From: Gracilibacillus ureilyticus
Lineage (GTDB): Bacteria > Bacillota > Bacilli > Bacillales > Amphibacillaceae
Length of the DNA stretch: 45,927 bases
Assembly (NCBI RefSeq): GCF_900111195.1
Contig: NZ_FOGL01000024.1
Span: forward strand, 1-45,927
Reading direction: 5' to 3'
In this document: positions 1 through 8,239 of the stretch, piece after piece
Layout of the letters: each line of letters opens with the position of its first letter
Numbering within the stretch: position 1 is the stretch's first letter
Notes under the pieces: generated by a model
What the model was told of the DNA's origin: nothing
Database searches by the model: none
The model's input: the letters and a program-made list of their open reading frames with translations, nothing else
Translations under genes and position numbers: made by a program

Positions 1-182
1 CCGATTCCATTCGTAGAAGCGACAGTGACTATAAATCGTTTTACCAAAAGAAATATCAAGAAGTAACCAAGCATCAACATAAGAGAGCCCTCGTCTTAAC
101 CGCAAGAAAATTAGTACGATTGGTTTTTTCGCTACTAAAAACCAATCAATTATATATTGCACCTGAAAGGAGAGAGTTTTAA
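1..182 (+). mobile_element. 3' end of an IS110-family transposase gene (cut by window edge)
   Basis: An open frame enters from the left edge (first full codon at 3) and stops with TAA at 180-182, giving about 59 residues. The peptide contains SDYKSFYQKKYQEV, then KHQHKRALVLTARK and LVRLVFSLL. This is the pattern of the C-terminal end of IS110-type (Transposase_20 domain) transposases in Bacillaceae, where a YxxxYxxK stretch is followed by basic helices. The catalytic part lies outside the window, so it cannot be told whether the element is intact. IS110 elements lack clear terminal inverted repeats, so the element's right boundary cannot be set. It borders the accessory Tad locus. Confidence 0.7.
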
Positions 183-497
183 AGTAAGACTCACCTTTCA
201 TTATTGGATATTCTCACATCCATTTTTTTACAAATGTCGTGAGGTTTCTTTAGTGTATTCTTTTTTAGGGTTAAGAGGTTAAGGGGTTAGAATAATTTCC
301 AATTCTTTATGATTTTGTTCTTGACTATTTACCACTGTGCTAATACCGTCTTTCCGTTACCTGTATTATATCATATAGTGGTATTAATTGATTGAAATGG
401 GATCTTGTTTTATTATAATATATGGACCAGGAAATCTCTCTTAGAGAGATAACAGAGATTCATACAATGATATATGACAACAAAAGGAGCTGGAATT
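183..497. other. Intergenic region with promoter for the carbonic anhydrase
   Basis: AT-rich stretch without a convincing gene. It holds a promoter-like pair: TTGAAA at 392-397 and TATAAT at 414-419 with a 16-bp spacer. Downstream is a small inverted repeat, ATCTCTC-TTA-GAGAGAT, at 434-450 between the presumed start of transcription and the ribosome site. The repeat could be an operator or a leader hairpin. The left half may include the right end of the IS110-type element. Confidence 0.45.
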
Positions 498-1043
498 ATG
501 TTATTAGATGAGATACTTACATTCAATCAACAATTTGTAGAAAATAAGGAATATCAAGTATATGAAACAAGCAATCTTCCAAATAAGCGTGCTGTTATTT
601 TCACATGTATGGATACAAGATTAGTGGAACTGTTACCGAAAGCATTAAACATAAGTAACGGTGATGTCAAAATGGTGAAAAATGCCGGTGCAATTCTTAA
701 TGATCCTTACGACAGTACAATGAAAAGTATCCTTGTTGCCATTTATGCTTTACAGGCAGATGAAGTATTTGTTATCGCTCATCATAATTGCGGTATGAAA
801 CACTTTGATACAGAAGGTTTTCTTGAAATAATGAAAGAACGAGGAATCAATCAAAAAGAAATTGACAGCCTTGATGTTGACGTAAATAAGTGGCTTACTG
901 GATTTGAAGATCCGGCAAAATCTGTAGAGAAGTCTGTACAAGTTATCGAGAATCATCCATTATTGCCTGAAGGTGTACCAGTACATGGTCTTGTTATTGA
1001 CCCTGCAACAGGTAAGTTGGATTTAGTGAAAAAAGGATATTAA
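498..1043 (+). CDS. ytiB: Beta-class carbonic anhydrase, YtiB type
   Basis: Interconverts CO2 and bicarbonate in the cytoplasm using one zinc ion. The protein has 181 residues, normal for short bacterial beta-class enzymes. The beta-class signatures are visible: C37-x-D39-x-R41 in the stretch TCMDTRLVELLP, and H95-x-x-C98 in HHNCGM, supplying the Cys/His/Cys zinc ligands and the Asp/Arg dyad. The overall sequence, including the ending VPVHGLVIDPATGKLDL, matches Bacillus YtiB as I remember it. I chose ATG 498 because AAAGGAG (483-489) precedes it by 8 bases; an upstream in-frame ATG at 474 has no ribosome site. It is monocistronic, with its own promoter (392-419) and a strong terminator just after the stop. 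Confidence 0.9.
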   Translation: MLLDEILTFNQQFVENKEYQVYETSNLPNKRAVIFTCMDTRLVELLPKALNISNGDVKMVKNAGAILNDPYDSTMKSILVAIYALQADEVFVIAHHNCGMKHFDTEGFLEIMKERGINQKEIDSLDVDVNKWLTGFEDPAKSVEKSVQVIENHPLLPEGVPVHGLVIDPATGKLDLVKKGY

Positions 1044-1050
1044 TTATAAT

Positions 1051-1077
1051 AAACTCCCCAAAATGGGGAGTTTTTTT
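1051..1077 (+). terminator. Rho-independent terminator of ytiB
   Basis: A 10-bp stem (AAACTCCCCA / TGGGGAGTTT) with loop AAA is followed by a T run, 7 bases after the ytiB stop. Confidence 0.9.
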
Positions 1078-1133
1078 CCCAACAATACTCTTCAACCAAA
1101 GAGAAAACTATAAATTCAGATTATCCTATCATA

Positions 1134-1391
1134 CTATTGAACATATTTTTTAAGTTTTTTTGTAATTGTGTGGGGGTTAGAAGTATATATAAGATAATTG
1201 CCCTCATTGGTTCGAAGGAGCACGCGATCAGTCGATCCGTAAGGAAAGCCGATTCTGAGGGCTTTAGGGTCATTACCGCCATAGGTATCATCAGATAATA
1301 CTTCCTTAATACCTTCAGAAGGGATCACTATTTTGGAAAATTGCCATTTGATAATAATATTTTGTCCATCATCTATCACTTTCGGTTCCAC
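1134..1391 (-). CDS. SunI-like small PH-domain protein
   Basis: An 85-residue protein without signal peptide or membrane segment. The core KWQFSKIVIPSEGIKEV, then ALRIGFPYGSTDRVLLRTNEGNYLIYT, resembles the bacterial PH-like domain of SunI/YnzG-type proteins as I recall them. SunI of B. subtilis gives immunity to the glycopeptide sublancin; most relatives have no known function and are not tied to a bacteriocin. No bacteriocin precursor or exporter is visible nearby, so an immunity role is not supported here. It starts with GTG at 1391, preceded by AAGGAG about 10 bases upstream; the ATG in between runs into a stop after seven codons. It lies between ytiB and the debris at the end of the Tad locus. 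Confidence 0.65.
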   Translation of the reverse strand: MEPKVIDDGQNIIIKWQFSKIVIPSEGIKEVLSDDTYGGNDPKALRIGFPYGSTDRVLLRTNEGNYLIYTSNPHTITKKLKKYVQ

Positions 1392-1409
1392 CGCAACATC
1401 TCTCCTTAC

Positions 1410-1556
1410 TTAATTTATTTGATCCAAGAATGACTGAATCACCTGTTCCTTAGCTTCTGACGATTTATATTGATTCATTTTCTCTTTGATTTCTAATTTA
1501 TCTTTCTTTAATTGAACTAATGCTTGATGAAGTGACTCGTAGTTAAACTCTCCTCT
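1410..1556 (-). pseudogene. Decayed copy of the murG 3' end
   Basis: Read on the minus strand this gives the MurG C-terminus: [20 protein letters not shown] followed by SFLDQIN and TAA (1410-1412). The DNA is nearly the same as the end of the intact murG at 18454-18608. It carries scattered substitutions, one missing codon near the stop, and a one-base deletion near 1540 (GACTCG against GAGTCTG). At about 1556 the match stops and sequence from a vWA gene begins, so the fragment has no start. It has the same orientation as the intact murG, so the Tad locus is enclosed by a direct repeat. Confidence 0.85.
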
Positions 1557-1690
1557 TCTTAAAGCGAATGGTGTCCAGTTGGTTCAAATGGATCGATGAC
1601 ATTCTCTGCATTAGCAATTGCGCATGGATTTCCCATCAATTTCATTCGCCATACTTCCACTAACATCTAAAATGATGATAACATTCAATT
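1557..1690 (-). pseudogene. Debris of a vWA lipoprotein gene, with internal deletion
   Basis: Positions 1557-1602 match the part of the vWA gene at 3829-3880 that encodes ENVIDPFEPTGWTP. Positions 1626-1690 match 4055-4120, which encodes the metal-site region LDVSGSMANEIDGKSM. The roughly 180 bases that lie between these parts in the intact gene are missing, so this is a shortened and broken copy. On its left it is joined directly to the murG fragment. It shows that at least one more vWA copy once existed here. Confidence 0.8.
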
Positions 1691-3126
1691 TCAGTTTTTT
1701 TCTTCCATAATTTTTTCATATTCTTCTTCAATTTTTTCTAGCTGTGTTGTATAGTTTTTTTCTATTTCTTCCTCTAAACTTTCAAATTCATTTTCTCTAA
1801 TCTCTTTATATAAATCTCTTCTTTCATAGTATCTAGACATCATATATTCATAAGCCTTCCTGTTGATATATCCTTCTGAATGTAAAGCACGAAGAATAAA
1901 GTTATGGTTATAATTTTCATCTGCCACTATGTCCAGCCATTCCCCTCTACTTCTTATGGCTTGTGACTCTTGTTCTTTTATTTGCTCAGAGATATTCCTT
2001 ATTTCCCCTTCTTTCCATTCTTTCCATTGTTGAATTAATGCTTCCCCTCTGTCCAATGCTTCTCTTAATTCATCTTCATTCCCTGCATTGGTGTAAATCC
2101 CGCCTCCCGCTTCAGCAATTTCCCGCAGATGGGATTGACCTTCAATTCCGACATTGAATCCGATCACATTGACAATTGATTTGATATTCGAATCCGCTAA
2201 TTCCTTAGCCGCCGTTACAGGATCCCCCTCACACGTCTCTATTCCGTCACTGACGATATAGACAAGGTTCGTGTTATTTTCTCCAGGAAATGCAGAAAAA
2301 TCTTCCTTTGCCTGTTCTAAACTCCGACCAATCGGGGTCCACCCTTTTGGTTTCAATGGATCAATTACATCTTGGATATCATTTATATTGGCTTGTTGAA
2401 AGTCATAAAGTAAGTCAGTGGCTCGGCATGACTCTTCTTTTGTTTGCTCCGTACTATCTCCTTCATGGCCATATACCCGGACCCCGATATTTGCTTCATC
2501 AGGAAGATCAGAAGTGAAATTATAGATTGAATCTTTAGCCATCTGAAGCATTGACTTGCCGTCTATCTCATTCGCCATACTTCCACTAACATCAAGAACC
2601 AGTAATACATTGATCTGATCTTTAAAATGAAAGCGCTCATCTTCTAAAGCATCATTGCCAAAGTGAGTATAATTCAATTCTATTAGGATACTTCGTGGAT
2701 CGGGATATTCTTCTGCAAAAAGATAATGAAAAGAACGCCACCATCGATCTAAATACGCTTCTTCTTTATCTTCTTCTATGGCAGGCAATACCTCTTTTAT
2801 GTAGGCGACTTTTTCCTCCTCTTCCATAATCGGTTCCGTACCTGTTATATCTCCATTGCCAGCCAATGGCCCAACAGGATAGGCGATAATTTCCTCGATA
2901 TTACTGGGAATATCTGGTGCACATCGGTTGATTCTTGTTCTGGTTTTTCTTCCTGATTACTCAATTCTGTCTTTTTTTCAGCATTTTCATTTAATGTATC
3001 TTGTGCCACAGGTTTTTCTTCCATATCTGGTTCATCCTCTGACTTTTCACTTGTACAACCCACTAATAAAACCATTATGAACAGAAAACTAAAAATTAAA
3101 TAAGCCGCTGAAAATTTAGAAGTCAT
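1691..3126 (-). pseudogene. vWA-domain lipoprotein gene, broken by a frameshift
   Basis: The 5' part (3126 to about 2930) encodes a lipoprotein signal peptide ending LLVGC followed by an acidic linker. The remainder (about 2920 to 1691) encodes the conserved family body in a different frame: APDIPSNIEEI, YPVGPLAGNG, a helical stretch with WWRSFHYLFAEEYPDP, then the vWA domain with LDVSGSM, GWTP and SDGIETC, and a charged helical tail. In the first frame translation runs on into unrelated residues ending WLAMEI. A single indel around 2920-2935 would restore one protein of about 470 residues, the length of its intact paralogues. It could be a real inactivation, a phase-variable site or a sequencing error. 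No long homopolymer is present at the break. No good ribosome site is visible before the ATG at 3126. Confidence 0.8.
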
Positions 3127-3199
3127 AGATCAAAACACCCTTTTTCATTTTAGGTATAATAGATTTCAAGTTCATATTACTTCTTTCTTAGTTATTATA

Positions 3200-4660
3200 T
3201 TATTCTTCTACATTCTCATCATAAGCTTCTTCTATTTTCTTCATCTGTTGTTCATAATTCATTTCTATTTCTTCTATCATCGTTTCATATGTGCTATACA
3301 TTTCTTCGATGTAAAGATCATAGTTCTCTTTATTTTTAGCTAAAAGGAAATCACTTGCCTCACGGGTAATATATCCTTTTTCTTTTCTTAAGGTTCTAAT
3401 AACATTTGTTCTAACTGTCAATTCATCCATAGCTGGAGGTCGGAATGCTAGTAGAAATTCTCGTACCTCAGTCTTCTGTGAAAGTGTCTCGTCATGTGCA
3501 TCCATGGACATACCATTTTTCCACTTTTTCCATCTTTCAATTAATTGCTCCGCCTGATCAAAAGCTTCGTTTAGTTTCTTTTCATTACCTGCATTCGTAT
3601 AGATACCACCGCCAGCATCCGCAATCTCTCGCAAATGATTCTGTCCTTCAATATCTACATTAAAACCTATCACATTAATAATCGTTTGAATCTCTGATTC
3701 GGCTAATTCTTTTGCTACACTTGCAGGATCGCCATCACAAGTCTCCGCCCCATCACTGACAATATACACCAAATTATTATTCTGTTCTCCAGGAAACTTT
3801 GAAAAATCTTCTTTTACTTTTTCCAGACTTAAAGCTATTGGGGTCCATCCAGTTGGTTCAAATGGATCGATGACATTCTCTATACTATTTCCATCCGAAG
3901 ATTGGAAATCATAAATTAAATCGGTTGCCTGGCATGACTGTTCTCTTGTTTTGCCTGTGCTTTTTCCTTCATGCCCATAGACCCGTAGACCAATATTCGC
4001 TTCCTCCGGTAACTCTGTTGTAAAATCAATGATCGAGTCTTTAGCAATTTCCATCATGGATTTCCCATCAATTTCATTCGCCATACTTCCACTAACATCT
4101 AAAATGATGAGAACATTTATTTGATCTTTCATGTGAAAACGCTCATCTTCTATTCCTTCATTTCCAAAGTTATCCCATTTCATTTCAGTAATAATATTTC
4201 GAGGATCTGGATAAGCTTCGGCAAATAAATAACGATAAGCTTTCCACCATTCCTCTAAATAGGCTTCATCTGCATCCTCTTCAATTGGTGGTAATACATT
4301 CATTACATATTCCGCCAGTTCATCAGTTGACATCACTGGCTCCTCACCTATAATTCTTCCATTTCCAGCTAAAGGACCAGTTGGATACAGAAGGATCTCA
4401 TCCAATGTTGTCGGTTCTTCTGGTGCATCTGTTATTATATCTGTTAAACGATTAATCGGCTCTTCTTCCATTGCCTCAGCTTCTTTGACCTTGTCAGTAG
4501 TTTCCTCATTGTTATTATTAGATTTCGAAACCTCTGTATCCTCCTCACCATCTAAAGGCTTACTTTTATCACTTTCATTAGTACAAGCTGATAATAGAGT
4601 TATAATTATGATAAGGATCCCTATTAACATTAATTTACCTTTACACTGTCTAATAATCAT
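3200..4660 (-). CDS. vWA-domain lipoprotein (Tad-locus family, copy A)
   Basis: A 486-residue secreted lipoprotein. The signal peptide has a hydrophobic run ending in the lipobox LSAC (C26). An acidic, Asn-rich linker follows (27-75), then the family motif APEEPTTLDEI and YPTGPLAGNG (about 79-101). Next is a helical segment with EEWWKAYRYLFAEAYPDP (136-153), and a vWA domain (about 181-370) with a complete metal site: D188-x-S190-x-S192, T273 and D303. C243 and C308 are conserved in the whole family. The C-terminus is a charged helical region. I chose ATG 4660 because AAAGGAG precedes it by 7 bases; an in-frame TTG two codons upstream is less likely. vWA domains bind proteins through a metal ion, so a role on the cell surface with the pilus is inferred, not shown. 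Confidence 0.88.
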   Translation of the reverse strand: MIIRQCKGKLMLIGILIIIITLLSACTNESDKSKPLDGEEDTEVSKSNNNNEETTDKVKEAEAMEEEPINRLTDIITDAPEEPTTLDEILLYPTGPLAGNGRIIGEEPVMSTDELAEYVMNVLPPIEEDADEAYLEEWWKAYRYLFAEAYPDPRNIITEMKWDNFGNEGIEDERFHMKDQINVLIILDVSGSMANEIDGKSMMEIAKDSIIDFTTELPEEANIGLRVYGHEGKSTGKTREQSCQATDLIYDFQSSDGNSIENVIDPFEPTGWTPIALSLEKVKEDFSKFPGEQNNNLVYIVSDGAETCDGDPASVAKELAESEIQTIINVIGFNVDIEGQNHLREIADAGGGIYTNAGNEKKLNEAFDQAEQLIERWKKWKNGMSMDAHDETLSQKTEVREFLLAFRPPAMDELTVRTNVIRTLRKEKGYITREASDFLLAKNKENYDLYIEEMYSTYETMIEEIEMNYEQQMKKIEEAYDENVEE

Positions 4661-5062
4661 ACTCAAGCTCCTTTGATCAAAAGTGATGAAAAAAGATAAT
4701 TATTCACCCCTTCTTCATCTTTCTATATACGATTTACTGCAGTTTGACCTTCACAGACAATTGTTTGCCTAATTTTGTTTCTAGCGAGAAATTCTATTTC
4801 ACTATTTATATCTTATGGCTCAAACAATTTGTATTATTAGTATTATTACTAATCATCTTTAAGTCATCCTCTCCCTAAAGAGACTTGGATGCTATATGTA
4901 CAGGTCTCACTAAGAACTTATTCTAATAAATTTCCCAGGTTTTCTAGTAATCTCATACTTTGATTAAAGATTACGAATGTTTGTTTGGGTCCATTCATCT
5001 AATGCAGGTCAAAGGTATTTATTCTTCCTCTTCGCATACCCCTAAAATCCCCCGATTTTTCT
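4661..5062. other. Gap between two vWA genes
   Basis: About 400 bases without an intact gene. It contains the broken flp fragment at 4708-4778. The rest (about 4790-5062) is AT-rich, and I see no gene, terminator or recognisable repeat in it. Confidence 0.6.
4708..4778 (-). pseudogene. 5' fragment of an flp pilin gene
   Basis: On the minus strand this matches the start of the intact flp at 12430-12510: KLG-QQL, then GQTAVNR and KDEEG. The start codon is lost, one base is missing after the codons for SVK, and an in-frame stop (TAG) follows GQTAVNRI. Similarity ends near the codons for the prepilin cleavage site. It lies just upstream of vWA copy A, the same order as the intact flp followed by vWA copy D. 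This suggests that an flp-vWA unit was duplicated and the pilin copy then decayed. Confidence 0.8.
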
Positions 5063-6478
5063 TTAATTTTCTACATTATCATTGTACTGATCATTAATAT
5101 CATCAATTGCTTCATCATAATTATTTTCTATCTTTTCTACCAAATAACTCTCAATATCATCGCTATAATCTGTAAATTCATGCCACAAATTTCCACGCAT
5201 ATCTAATAAGTAGTGAAAATTTCCACCTAAATATTCTTCCGCTTGTAATTCAAATAATACATCTCTCATAACAGACGTTTCATCGTTTACATATTTTTCC
5301 CAATCCCTTTTCAGAACATTTGCAGCGGTGGTAAAGTCTCTTTTATCCCAAGTTGCCCCTATCTCTGCTGAACTTTTCCATTCTTTCCATTGAAGTAATA
5401 GTTCCTCCGCTTCTTCAAACACTCGATTGAGCTCCTCTTCATCACCAACTGCTGTGTAAACTCCTTCTCCTGCTTCTGCTAAGGCCTGTAATTCCTGTTC
5501 ACCTTCTCCATCCACATTAAAACCAATAACGTTAATAATAGGTTCAATATTGGAATCTACCAGTTCTTTTGCTATTTCTACTGGATCTCCATCACACGTT
5601 TCCGCACCATCACTTACGACATATACTAAATTGTTATTCGTCTCACTTGGATAGTCTTCAAAATCTTGTTTTGCTTGTTCCAGACTTAATGCGATCGGCG
5701 TCCAGCCAGCTGGATGAAAACTGTCTAGTACATCACCAAATGCACTTTGATCCAATGGTTGAAGTGGATAAACTAGTTCAGATGCTTGGCAGGATAGTGC
5801 TCTCATTTCTGTTGTATTTTCGCCATCATGTCCATACACACGTAACCCTACATTCGCTCCTTCCGGTAATTGACCGATGAAATCCTCAATCGAGCCTTTG
5901 GCAATATCTATCATTGGTTCTCCATTGATTTCATTAACCATACTTTTACTTACATCTAATATGACCAATACATTAAAATGATCTTTGAACGATATTTGTT
6001 TATCCCCTATTTGAGGCAAATTGGATTGGTCCACTTGAATTTCAGTTATTAGTTGGTTCGGATCAGGATAGTCTTCGGCAAATAGGGATCGATAGGCCTT
6101 AAACCATTGATCCAATTCCTCTTCACTTGCTTCTTCTGATAAAGCTGGTAATTGTTCCATTACATAGTCTGCCATCTCATGAACAGGCATTAATGGAGCC
6201 TCCCCTGTAATTCTTCCATTCCCAGCTAATGGACCAACTGGGTAGTCAGCTATTTCCTGAATGTTTGTTGGTAATTCCGGGGCTGTCTCTAAAAGTGTTG
6301 GCTCAGATTGATTGGCGTTCTTATTACTTTCTTTCAGATCATTTGTTTCATCATTCTCCTCACTCATATTTTCATTCGTTGCATTATGATTACTTTCCAT
6401 ATTCTTATCGCCATCTTCACATGCAACTAGGACGAATATCGAAAAACTTAATAGTAAGGATAGGATGGTCAATTTCAT
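5063..6478 (-). CDS. vWA-domain lipoprotein (Tad-locus family, copy B)
   Basis: A 471-residue lipoprotein with signal peptide ending LVAC (C20). An acidic linker precedes ETAPELPTNIQEI and YPVGPLAGNG (about 65-88), then a helical part with DQWFKAYRSLFAEDYPDP, then the vWA domain (about 168-355). The metal site is complete: D175-x-S177-x-S179 (DVSKSM rather than DVSGSM), T260 and D290. The family cysteines are C230 and C295. The tail ends in an acidic helix. It is very close to copy D (10713-12137), and even the leader GGAGGTATAACC before ATG is the same, so one arose recently from the other or they are kept alike by gene conversion. The strong GGAGGT site lies 6 bases before the ATG. A surface-anchored, metal-dependent binding role is inferred. 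Confidence 0.88.
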   Translation of the reverse strand: MKLTILSLLLSFSIFVLVACEDGDKNMESNHNATNENMSEENDETNDLKESNKNANQSEPTLLETAPELPTNIQEIADYPVGPLAGNGRITGEAPLMPVHEMADYVMEQLPALSEEASEEELDQWFKAYRSLFAEDYPDPNQLITEIQVDQSNLPQIGDKQISFKDHFNVLVILDVSKSMVNEINGEPMIDIAKGSIEDFIGQLPEGANVGLRVYGHDGENTTEMRALSCQASELVYPLQPLDQSAFGDVLDSFHPAGWTPIALSLEQAKQDFEDYPSETNNNLVYVVSDGAETCDGDPVEIAKELVDSNIEPIINVIGFNVDGEGEQELQALAEAGEGVYTAVGDEEELNRVFEEAEELLLQWKEWKSSAEIGATWDKRDFTTAANVLKRDWEKYVNDETSVMRDVLFELQAEEYLGGNFHYLLDMRGNLWHEFTDYSDDIESYLVEKIENNYDEAIDDINDQYNDNVEN

Positions 6479-6516
6479 GGTTATACCTCCAAAAGGATAT
6501 TAAGCATTATTCATTT

Positions 6517-7360
6517 TTATACTTCTACATTCTCCTCATATTCTTCTTCAATTTTCTGAAGCTGTTCCTGATAGGTCCTCTCTATTTCTCCCCACAAATC
6601 ATCATATGTGTTATTTCTGATTCCCTTAAATAATTCGCTACTTTTTTTGTTTTGTTCTAATAAGTAATCACTTGCTTCCCTTGTAATATGGCCTTTTTCT
6701 CTTCTTAAATGCTGAATAACCATTCTCCTTACAGCTGTTTCATCTGCATTTATGCTAATCGAATCTCATCTATGCCCCTCCATATAAATAACAGATCGTT
6801 CACTGGCTTTTATACTATTAAATTGAGAATTCCGATCCTAACATTTCATCTTCTAACTTTGCATTTCCAAAATGAGTGAAGTTTATTTTTTCTAATATTT
6901 GACGAGGGTCTGGGTATTCTTCTGAGAAAATATAGCGAAAAGCACGCCACCATTGGTCGATGTATTCTTCTTCTTCCTCCTCTTCAATCGGTGGTAGCAC
7001 CTCTTTTACGAATGCAGCTTTTTCTTCTATTTCCAGAATGGGATCAGTACCTGTTCTCTCTCCATTCCCAGCTAATGGACCTACAGGATATGCAATGATT
7101 TCATCTAAAGTTGCAGGCTCTTCCGGTGCTCGCTCTAAAAGGTCAGCTAGCGGATCAACGTCTTCTTCTTTTAGGTCATTATCTTCTTCATCAACTAAAT
7201 TAGCATTCTCTGAATCACTAATGGTACTAACCTTTTTTTCATTCACACTATTCTGGTTTGTACTTTCTCCTATTGATTCGTCGGAAGGTTCCTCTTCCTG
7301 GCATGCTGCTAAAAGGAAGAAGATTAGGAGGATATATAAGAGTTTTTTTCTATGTAACAT
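6517..7360 (-). pseudogene. vWA lipoprotein gene that has lost its vWA domain
   Basis: The 5' part (7360-6835) encodes a normal family start: signal peptide with lipobox LAAC, acidic linker, APEEPATLDEI, YPVGPLAGNG, and the helical part with DQWWRAFRYIFSEEYPDP up to FGNAKLEDEM. It then runs into LGSEFSI and a stop at 6818. The 3' part (about 6770-6517) encodes the C-terminal helical region (DETAVRRMVIQHLRREKGHI, ending EEEYEENVEV) behind a TGA stop. All of the vWA domain with its metal site, roughly 200 codons, is missing and is replaced by some 60 bases of unrelated sequence. A short secreted 180-residue lipoprotein could still be made from the 5' part, so it is not certain to be silent. Confidence 0.85.
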
Positions 7361-7411
7361 GGATTTAACTCCTTAGTTTAAAGTTTTTATATAGGAAGTG
7401 TGTTCACAATA

Positions 7412-7420
7412 TGATATAAT
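7412..7420 (+). promoter_or_regulatory. Extended -10 promoter of the prepilin peptidase gene
   Basis: TGA-TATAAT gives a TGn-extended -10 element about 36 bases before the start codon at 7456. No good -35 box is seen, which extended -10 promoters do not strictly need. Confidence 0.45.
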
Positions 7421-7455
7421 TTTGGATATAATTTCATGAAATGAGAGGTATTTAC

Positions 7456-7893
7456 ATGGCTGTTGTTCTTTTTATTGTCCCAATTGCTATTATTCTAGTA
7501 ATCTCTACTTTTACAGATTTGAAAAGCAGGCGAATTTACAATTGGCTGACTTTTCCTGGTATGATCTATTTTGGACTTTATCATCTTGTATTCAATCTTC
7601 AAAATATCTTTACATACATACTAGGTTTCCTGCTTGTTGGGGGTATTTGTTTCCTAATTGCTATGTTTTCCAATTCATTAGGCGGTGGGGATATTAAATT
7701 ACTGGCACTACTTGGTTTAGCATTTGGTATCAATGCAGGTTTTTACATCTTATTATATAGTTATTTATTAACAGCAGTAATTGCTGTTCCTATTCTTATA
7801 TTAAAGAAAATAAATCCTGATAAAATGTACATAAAAGAAATCCCTATGGCACCATTTATCGCGCTAGGGACCTTCATTGTTTATATAGCGTAA
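7456..7893 (+). CDS. Prepilin peptidase, TadV/CpaA type (A24 family)
   Basis: Membrane aspartic protease expected to cut the leader from the Flp pilin and the TadE/G-like pseudopilins of this locus. The protein has 145 residues and about five or six hydrophobic segments. It shows the two A24 aspartates: D21 in FTDLKSRRIYNW after the first membrane segment, and D79 in GGGDIKLLA (the GxGD motif). There is no N-terminal methylase domain, as usual for TadV/CpaA and unlike the long PilD type. I chose ATG 7456 because AGAGG sits 7 bases ahead; ATG 7441 has none. It is the only plus-strand gene within the Tad locus, so it is transcribed apart from the pilus genes. Its stop nearly touches the stop of the convergent gene at 7895. 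Confidence 0.88.
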   Translation: MAVVLFIVPIAIILVISTFTDLKSRRIYNWLTFPGMIYFGLYHLVFNLQNIFTYILGFLLVGGICFLIAMFSNSLGGGDIKLLALLGLAFGINAGFYILLYSYLLTAVIAVPILILKKINPDKMYIKEIPMAPFIALGTFIVYIA

Positions 7894-7894
7894 G

Positions 7895-8218
7895 TTAGAA
7901 TTCTGTCACCACTTCTTTTTGTTCTTTCTGATCCTTGTATGCATCAATCAAAAGCACAATAGCACTAATTATATGCATAATCATCCCTAAAAAAATGATC
8001 CATCCTAAACATGAGGTAACAATTCCAACAATACTGCCATGAATGCTCTTTTTCTCTTGAATACAAAAAACTAATGTAACGATATGCAGAACTAGCATCA
8101 CGAATAAAGGGGTCCATGCCATTCCTAAAATAATCGTCCCGCCGACGAATGGTATTCCCCAGAACGCTTCTAAACCGCCAGTAATCCACTTAAAAAGTGT
8201 AGAAACTTTTGATTTCAA
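7895..8218 (-). CDS. Small membrane protein of unknown function
   Basis: A 107-residue protein with about three hydrophobic segments (near residues 18-45, 45-55 and 62-92), a short charged loop QEKKS between them, and a charged C-terminal tail (YKDQKEQKEVV). I do not recognise the family. The start is TTG at 8218, clearly marked by GGAGGG (8226-8231) at 7 bases. It lies 21 bases downstream of vWA copy C and in the same direction, so the two are probably co-transcribed. It may serve the pilus locus, but only position says so. Confidence 0.65.
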   Translation of the reverse strand: MKSKVSTLFKWITGGLEAFWGIPFVGGTIILGMAWTPLFVMLVLHIVTLVFCIQEKKSIHGSIVGIVTSCLGWIIFLGMIMHIISAIVLLIDAYKDQKEQKEVVTEF

Positions 8219-8239
8219 TGAAAATCCCTCCAGTATTGG

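Noticed and set aside
1134-3126. Toxin-immunity or bacteriocin cluster suggested by the SunI-like protein
   Set aside because: No precursor peptide, modification enzyme or exporter was found on either strand nearby.
6960-7376. Plus-strand open frame of 138 codons, rich in serine
   Set aside because: It is the reverse reading of the acidic linker and head of the truncated vWA gene. It has no ribosome site, and the composition (long serine runs) is the mirror of Glu/Asp-rich coding sequence.
7895-8218. Second reading frame of 74 codons at 7965-8189
   Set aside because: It lies inside the membrane-protein gene in another frame, has no ribosome site and gives an Arg/Tyr/Asp-rich peptide without any family features.
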